Shown piece by piece: positions 61,394 through 64,000 of a stretch of 64,000 nt of DNA. Position 1 is the stretch's first letter; each line of letters begins with the position of its first letter. The stretch comes from Halopseudomonas pachastrellae. GTDB taxonomy: Bacteria; Pseudomonadota; Gammaproteobacteria; Pseudomonadales; Pseudomonadaceae. The notes beneath the pieces were generated by a model, which was given only the letters and a program-made list of their open reading frames with translations, was not told the origin of the DNA and searched no databases. The stretch is from positions 89,273-153,272 of the forward strand of contig NZ_FOUD01000010.1 of NCBI RefSeq assembly GCF_900114765.1, written 5' to 3'. Position numbers and translations under genes: made by a program.

Positions 61394-62256
61394 CGGCGGC
61401 GCAGCTGCCCACCGAATACGTTGATTGCCAGGCCGCTCATGATGAGGATGGTGCCGAGCAGTTGCAGCTGGCTGAGTTCCTCGTCCAGTAGTACGGCTGC
61501 GGAGCTGAGTCCGATGACCGGGACCAGCATCGAGAAAGGTGCGATTTGGCCCGCAGGATAGCGAGACAGCAGGCGGCTCCACAGGCTGTAGCCGAGCAAT
61601 GTGGCGCCGAATGCCAGGTAGGCCAAGGCAAACAGAGATGCTCCGCTGATGTTCAGCAGCGCATCGGCAATCCGCTCCGGCCCCTCCAGCCACAGTGACA
61701 TGGCCAGAAAGGGGAGTGGCGGGACCAGGCTCCCCCAGACCACAAGCGCAGTCAGGTCAACCTGGCCAACGCGTTTGGTAATAATGTTTCCACAGGCCCA
61801 CATCAGTGCGGCGCACAATGTCAGCAGCAGGCCGGTGGTGGTCATGCTGGCACCGCTATGCAGCCCGATAAAGAGTAGTCCCGTCGCGGCGACCAGCAGT
61901 CCAATCAGGTTGTGTGCGCGTACTTTTTCGGACAGCAGCAGCGCTGCCAGCAGCAAGGTGAAAAACGCCTGCGACTGCAGTACCAGTGATGCAAGGCCGG
62001 CGGGCATACCGTTATCCATGGCGCTGAACAGAAAGGCAAACTGACCGAAGGAAATGGTCATGCCGTAGGCGATCAGCCAGCGCAGCGGCACCTGCGGTCT
62101 GCGAATAAAAAAGATGGCCGGAATGGCCGCCAGGGTGAAGCGCGTGGCGCCCAGCAGCATGGGCGGCAAGCTGTCCAGGCCAACCTTGATCACCACAAAA
62201 TTCAGCCCCCAGAGCAGAATGACCAGCAAGGCGAATCCAAGATCTCTGGCGGACAT
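61321..62256 (-). CDS. EamA/DMT-family transporter
   Basis: A 311-residue drug/metabolite transporter with 10 TM helices in two EamA repeats: ([13 protein letters not shown]) opens repeat 1 and ([11 protein letters not shown]) opens repeat 2. Small-molecule or amino-acid export is the usual job in this family. The soluble C-terminus is about 25 residues beyond the last helix, and this tail is where it overlaps the YkgJ gene by 73 bases. A LysR gene lies 145 bases upstream on the same strand; a direct repeat GTACAGTG (62328 and 62352) lies between them. Confidence 0.9.
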   Translation of the reverse strand: MSARDLGFALLVILLWGLNFVVIKVGLDSLPPMLLGATRFTLAAIPAIFFIRRPQVPLRWLIAYGMTISFGQFAFLFSAMDNGMPAGLASLVLQSQAFFTLLLAALLLSEKVRAHNLIGLLVAATGLLFIGLHSGASMTTTGLLLTLCAALMWACGNIITKRVGQVDLTALVVWGSLVPPLPFLAMSLWLEGPERIADALLNISGASLFALAYLAFGATLLGYSLWSRLLSRYPAGQIAPFSMLVPVIGLSSAAVLLDEELSQLQLLGTILIMSGLAINVFGGQLRRRQQAVPTPVSDSSQPMMRNASARD

Positions 62257-62401
62257 GGTGTGGCAGGCTCCGTTGGGGTAGTGGTGTGGAGCTGCCTATA
62301 CAATCACGTCTGACGGGTTTTGCTGCGGTACAGTGAGGTCCCCAATGACCTGTACAGTGCAGCACGGCACTTGCTGGTCGGCCTGTCTGGACGCTGCGGC
62401 C

Positions 62402-63280
62402 TCAGAGGTTCGCAAGGCTCTGTATGACAAAGCTATGTAGCGCGTCGACCAACGGGCTGCCATTACTGCTGCGCTCAAGCACGATCTGGTAGCTGGTCAG
62501 CGATGGAAGGCCGGCGGCGTTGTCGACGATTTTGAGCGGTTTTCTTACCAGGCTTCGCGGGAAGGGCGCTACCGCCAGGTCGGCCTCCATTGCCGCTTGC
62601 TGGCCTGCACAGTGCTCGCTCACGTAGGCAATACGATAGGCCACGCCGGCGCGATCAAGTGCGGCCAAGGCTGCTTCTCGCCATACGCAGCCGGTGCCGG
62701 CCAGCGATAGTGGTAAGGGGCGCAGTGTTGCGGCTTGTCCGCCTGCGCATTCTGCCCAGACCAATTGCTCGGTATGAACTACCTCGCCACTGGGTGCATG
62801 GCTGCCAGAAGTGACCAGCGCCAGATCCAGCTCGCCTTGGCGTATCTGTTCGCTCATATCCTTGCTGCGCGCCATTACCACATCCACTTGTACGCTGGGG
62901 TAGCTGCGCGCAAAGCTGCTCAGTACCGTCGGCAGGATGCGCGTGCCCACGTCATCGGAGGTGCCGAGGCGGACGCTACCGCTCAGTTCGGGGTGGTAAA
63001 ACCGGCTCAGCGCCTGCTCGTTGAGGTTGAGCATGCGCCGGGCAAAGCCCAGCAGTGCTTCGCCCTCGGCCGTGACGCTGGCGCGACGAGGCTCGCGCGT
63101 CAGTAGGCGGTAGCCAAGCAGTTCTTCCAGCCGCTTGATCTGCATGCTGATGGCAGACGGTGTGCGGTGTACCTGCGTTGCGGCGGCAGAGAAGCTGCCG
63201 GTCTCGGCAATGGCAATGAAGCTGCGCAGCAAATCCAGTTCCAGTAGCGGCAGGGCGGTGCCTTTCGGAGTGGTGTTCAT
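62402..63280 (-). CDS. LysR-family transcriptional regulator
   Basis: A 292-residue LTTR with HTH at about 20-60 (S-F-S-A-A-A-T-Q-V-H-R-T-P-S-A-I-S-M-Q-I-K) and a PBP-like domain. ATG 63280 is used; a TTG at 63295 lies within a putative LysR-box dyad and is less likely. Upstream of EamA on the same strand and divergent from a 49-codon ORF; either may be its target. Confidence 0.9.
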   Translation of the reverse strand: MNTTPKGTALPLLELDLLRSFIAIAETGSFSAAATQVHRTPSAISMQIKRLEELLGYRLLTREPRRASVTAEGEALLGFARRMLNLNEQALSRFYHPELSGSVRLGTSDDVGTRILPTVLSSFARSYPSVQVDVVMARSKDMSEQIRQGELDLALVTSGSHAPSGEVVHTEQLVWAECAGGQAATLRPLPLSLAGTGCVWREAALAALDRAGVAYRIAYVSEHCAGQQAAMEADLAVAPFPRSLVRKPLKIVDNAAGLPSLTSYQIVLERSSNGSPLVDALHSFVIQSLANL

Positions 63281-63290
63281 GATGTTTTCG

Positions 63291-63305
63291 TTCAATTAAA
63301 TTGAA
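63291..63305. promoter_or_regulatory. Candidate LysR box (T-N11-A dyad)
   Basis: TTCAAT-TAA-ATTGAA, a perfect 15-base dyad fitting the T-N11-A LTTR consensus, in the AT-rich gap between the LysR gene and the divergent small ORF. Confidence 0.55.
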
Positions 63306-63385
63306 TATGCATGTTATTTAAATTCGCTGGATTGAACAATTGTTGCGCGAGAAGGTGGTGCTTCCATTTCAAAGGAGGTTGCGCC

Positions 63386-63535
63386 ATGAGTTGCAATGAG
63401 AAACCCCGGTCGCCCAAAAGGCAGATCCCTGTATCGCCGCCACAGCATGATTTCTACATGCCTGCGATGCCGCCGTTCTGGTTGTTTCGAGCGCTGAGGC
63501 GCGGTGTGCGCAAGCTCTTTTCCTGCCTCAAGTAG
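63386..63535 (+). CDS. 49-residue protein with perfect ribosome site
   Basis: ATG 63386 is preceded by AAAGGAGGT with 7 bases between the AGGAGG core and the start, one of the best Shine-Dalgarno sequences in the window. The product begins M-S-C-N-E-K-P-R-S-P-K-R, has a proline-rich middle and a basic amphipathic C-terminal helix (W-L-F-R-A-L-R-R-G-V-R-K-L-F). Two cysteines, one near each end. No family recognised. It could be membrane-associated through the C-terminal helix. Divergent from the LysR gene across a LysR-box-like dyad. Confidence 0.7.
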   Translation: MSCNEKPRSPKRQIPVSPPQHDFYMPAMPPFWLFRALRRGVRKLFSCLK

Positions 63536-63556
63536 CTAGCGGGAAATCCGTGTGAG

Positions 63557-63613
63557 GTCGGCGCGTTTTCGTCCACCAGCACGTTAGGTGGCTGAGGTGG
63601 TGAGGGCGCCGAC
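63557..63613 (+). other. Structured 3' region after the 49-codon ORF
   Basis: GTCGGCGC (63557-63564) pairs perfectly with GCGCCGAC (63606-63613), and CCACC/GGTGG (63573-63591) pairs inside, giving a two-level stem-loop. No T-run follows, so it is not a clear terminator; possibly a stabilising 3' structure. Confidence 0.35.
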
Positions 63614-63649
63614 ATCTGTTGGCTCAAGGGCGGCGCGAGGCCAATAAAA

Positions 63650-63667
63650 AACCCGCCGAGGCGGGTT
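63650..63667 (+). terminator. Terminator-like hairpin upstream of the insertion sequence
   Basis: AACCCGC-CGAG-GCGGGTT, preceded by an A-run that gives a T-run on the minus strand. It could end transcription into or out of the flanking genes. Confidence 0.6.
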
Positions 63668-63680
63668 CAGACTGCTGACA

Positions 63681-63709
63681 AAGCCCCTAGCCGAAAGGCG
63701 GGGGCTTTT
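63681..63709 (+). terminator. Terminator hairpin just before the transposase gene
   Basis: AAGCCCC..GGGGCTT with an inner GCC-GAAA-GGC and a short T-run. Such hairpins near IS ends limit read-through into the transposase. Confidence 0.65.
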
Positions 63710-63744
63710 GTTTAATGGGTTGTCGTTTATCGCAGGCCAACCCG

Positions 63745-64000
63745 ATGCTCAAACCCCCTTCACCCAAACAACACGCGCTGGAGATGGTCACCCTCGAAGA
63801 ACTGGTGCCAGCTGACCATCTGCTGCGCAAGATCGCCCAGCACATTGATTTCGAGTTCATTCGTCCTGCCACCCAGCACCTGTATTGTGCTGACAACGGT
63901 CGCCCGGCGATTGACCCGGTCACTCTGTTCAAGATGCTGTTTATTGGCTACCTGTTCGGCGTGCGCAGCGAACGACAGTTAATGCGCGAGATTCAGGTTA
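63745..64000 (+). CDS. IS1182-family transposase, 3' end outside window
   Basis: The frame is open from ATG 63745 to the window end (85 codons so far) and cannot close inside it. The start is M-L-K-P-P-S-P-K-Q-H-A-L-E-M-V, then L-E-E-L-V-P-A-D-H-L-L-R-K-I, followed by P-A-I-D-P-V-T-L-F-K-M-L-F-I-G-Y-L, the DUF772-type DNA-binding domain at the head of IS1182/IS5-superfamily DDE transposases. The catalytic domain is off the window, so activity cannot be judged. No frameshift is seen in the visible part. Confidence 0.85.
   Translation, partial: MLKPPSPKQHALEMVTLEELVPADHLLRKIAQHIDFEFIRPATQHLYCADNGRPAIDPVTLFKMLFIGYLFGVRSERQLMREIQV

Larger units (their letters stand above)
63668..64000 (+). mobile_element. 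IS1182-type insertion sequence, 5' part only
   Basis: The transposase gene begins at 63745 and runs out of the window, so the right end is not visible. The left end is inferred between about 63668 and 63680 from the hairpin and gene positions; I cannot confirm the terminal repeat or target duplication without the other end. Confidence 0.6.

Noticed and set aside
63687..63932. 81-codon minus-strand frame at the right end
   Set aside because: Antisense to the IS1182 transposase start, which has clear family sequence.

Overview
The window is chromosomal DNA of a GC-rich gammaproteobacterium of the Pseudomonas lineage. The evidence is an OprI-type Lpp lipoprotein, PA2778- and PA2779-type proteins, a 71-residue RMF and several gene blocks in the order I recall from P. 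aeruginosa: pyrD-rmf-rlmL-dacB, oprI-L,D-transpeptidase-tesA-ybbA-ybbP, and DAHP synthase-reductase-5'-nucleotidase-cysB-cysH-thrH. A Halopseudomonas-like relative is plausible, but I cannot prove the genus.

Layout. 1-12 kb: end of pyrD, rmf, rlmL, dacB, an orphan dCACHE membrane sensor, a TatD nuclease, deaD, a Xi-class GST and a CPA1 Na+/H+ antiporter. 12-17 kb: an RbbA-type export operon (adaptor, double-ATPase/permease fusion, second permease). 17-25 kb: a tightly overlapping seven-gene run on the minus strand: MoxR ATPase, unknown protein, HExxH+vWA protein, unknown protein, adenylate-forming enzyme, PnuC, NadR. This is the most interesting region. 25-34 kb: greB, ybbP/ybbA divergent from tesA, L,D-transpeptidase, oprI, a GntP permease, an acetyltransferase and DAHP synthase. 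34-39 kb: a reductase, a 5'-nucleotidase, cysB, cysH and thrH. 39-48 kb: half of a type VI secretion cluster (lipoprotein-tagH-tssJ-tssK-tssL-tssM-stp1-stk1), matching the second half of an H2-type T6SS, with a sigma54-like promoter but no sheath, ClpV or activator genes. 48-54 kb: the PA2778/PA2779 pair, a PuuB-like oxidase, and an EmrAB-type pump with a divergent LysR gene. 54-60 kb: gltX, a repeat patch, a tRNA-Ala/Glu/Ala operon with a strong promoter, and lysine/arginine decarboxylase. 60-64 kb: a thioesterase, PpnP, a hydroxyisobutyrate-dehydrogenase-type enzyme, a YkgJ protein overlapping a DMT exporter, a LysR gene, a small ORF, and the first third of an IS1182-type element cut by the window edge.

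Most of the window is core metabolism and envelope biology with clean terminators between convergent genes. The accessory parts are the MoxR/vWA operon, the split T6SS, the efflux modules and the insertion sequence. No intergenic gap exceeds 300 bases, and no CRISPR array, prophage or rRNA was seen.
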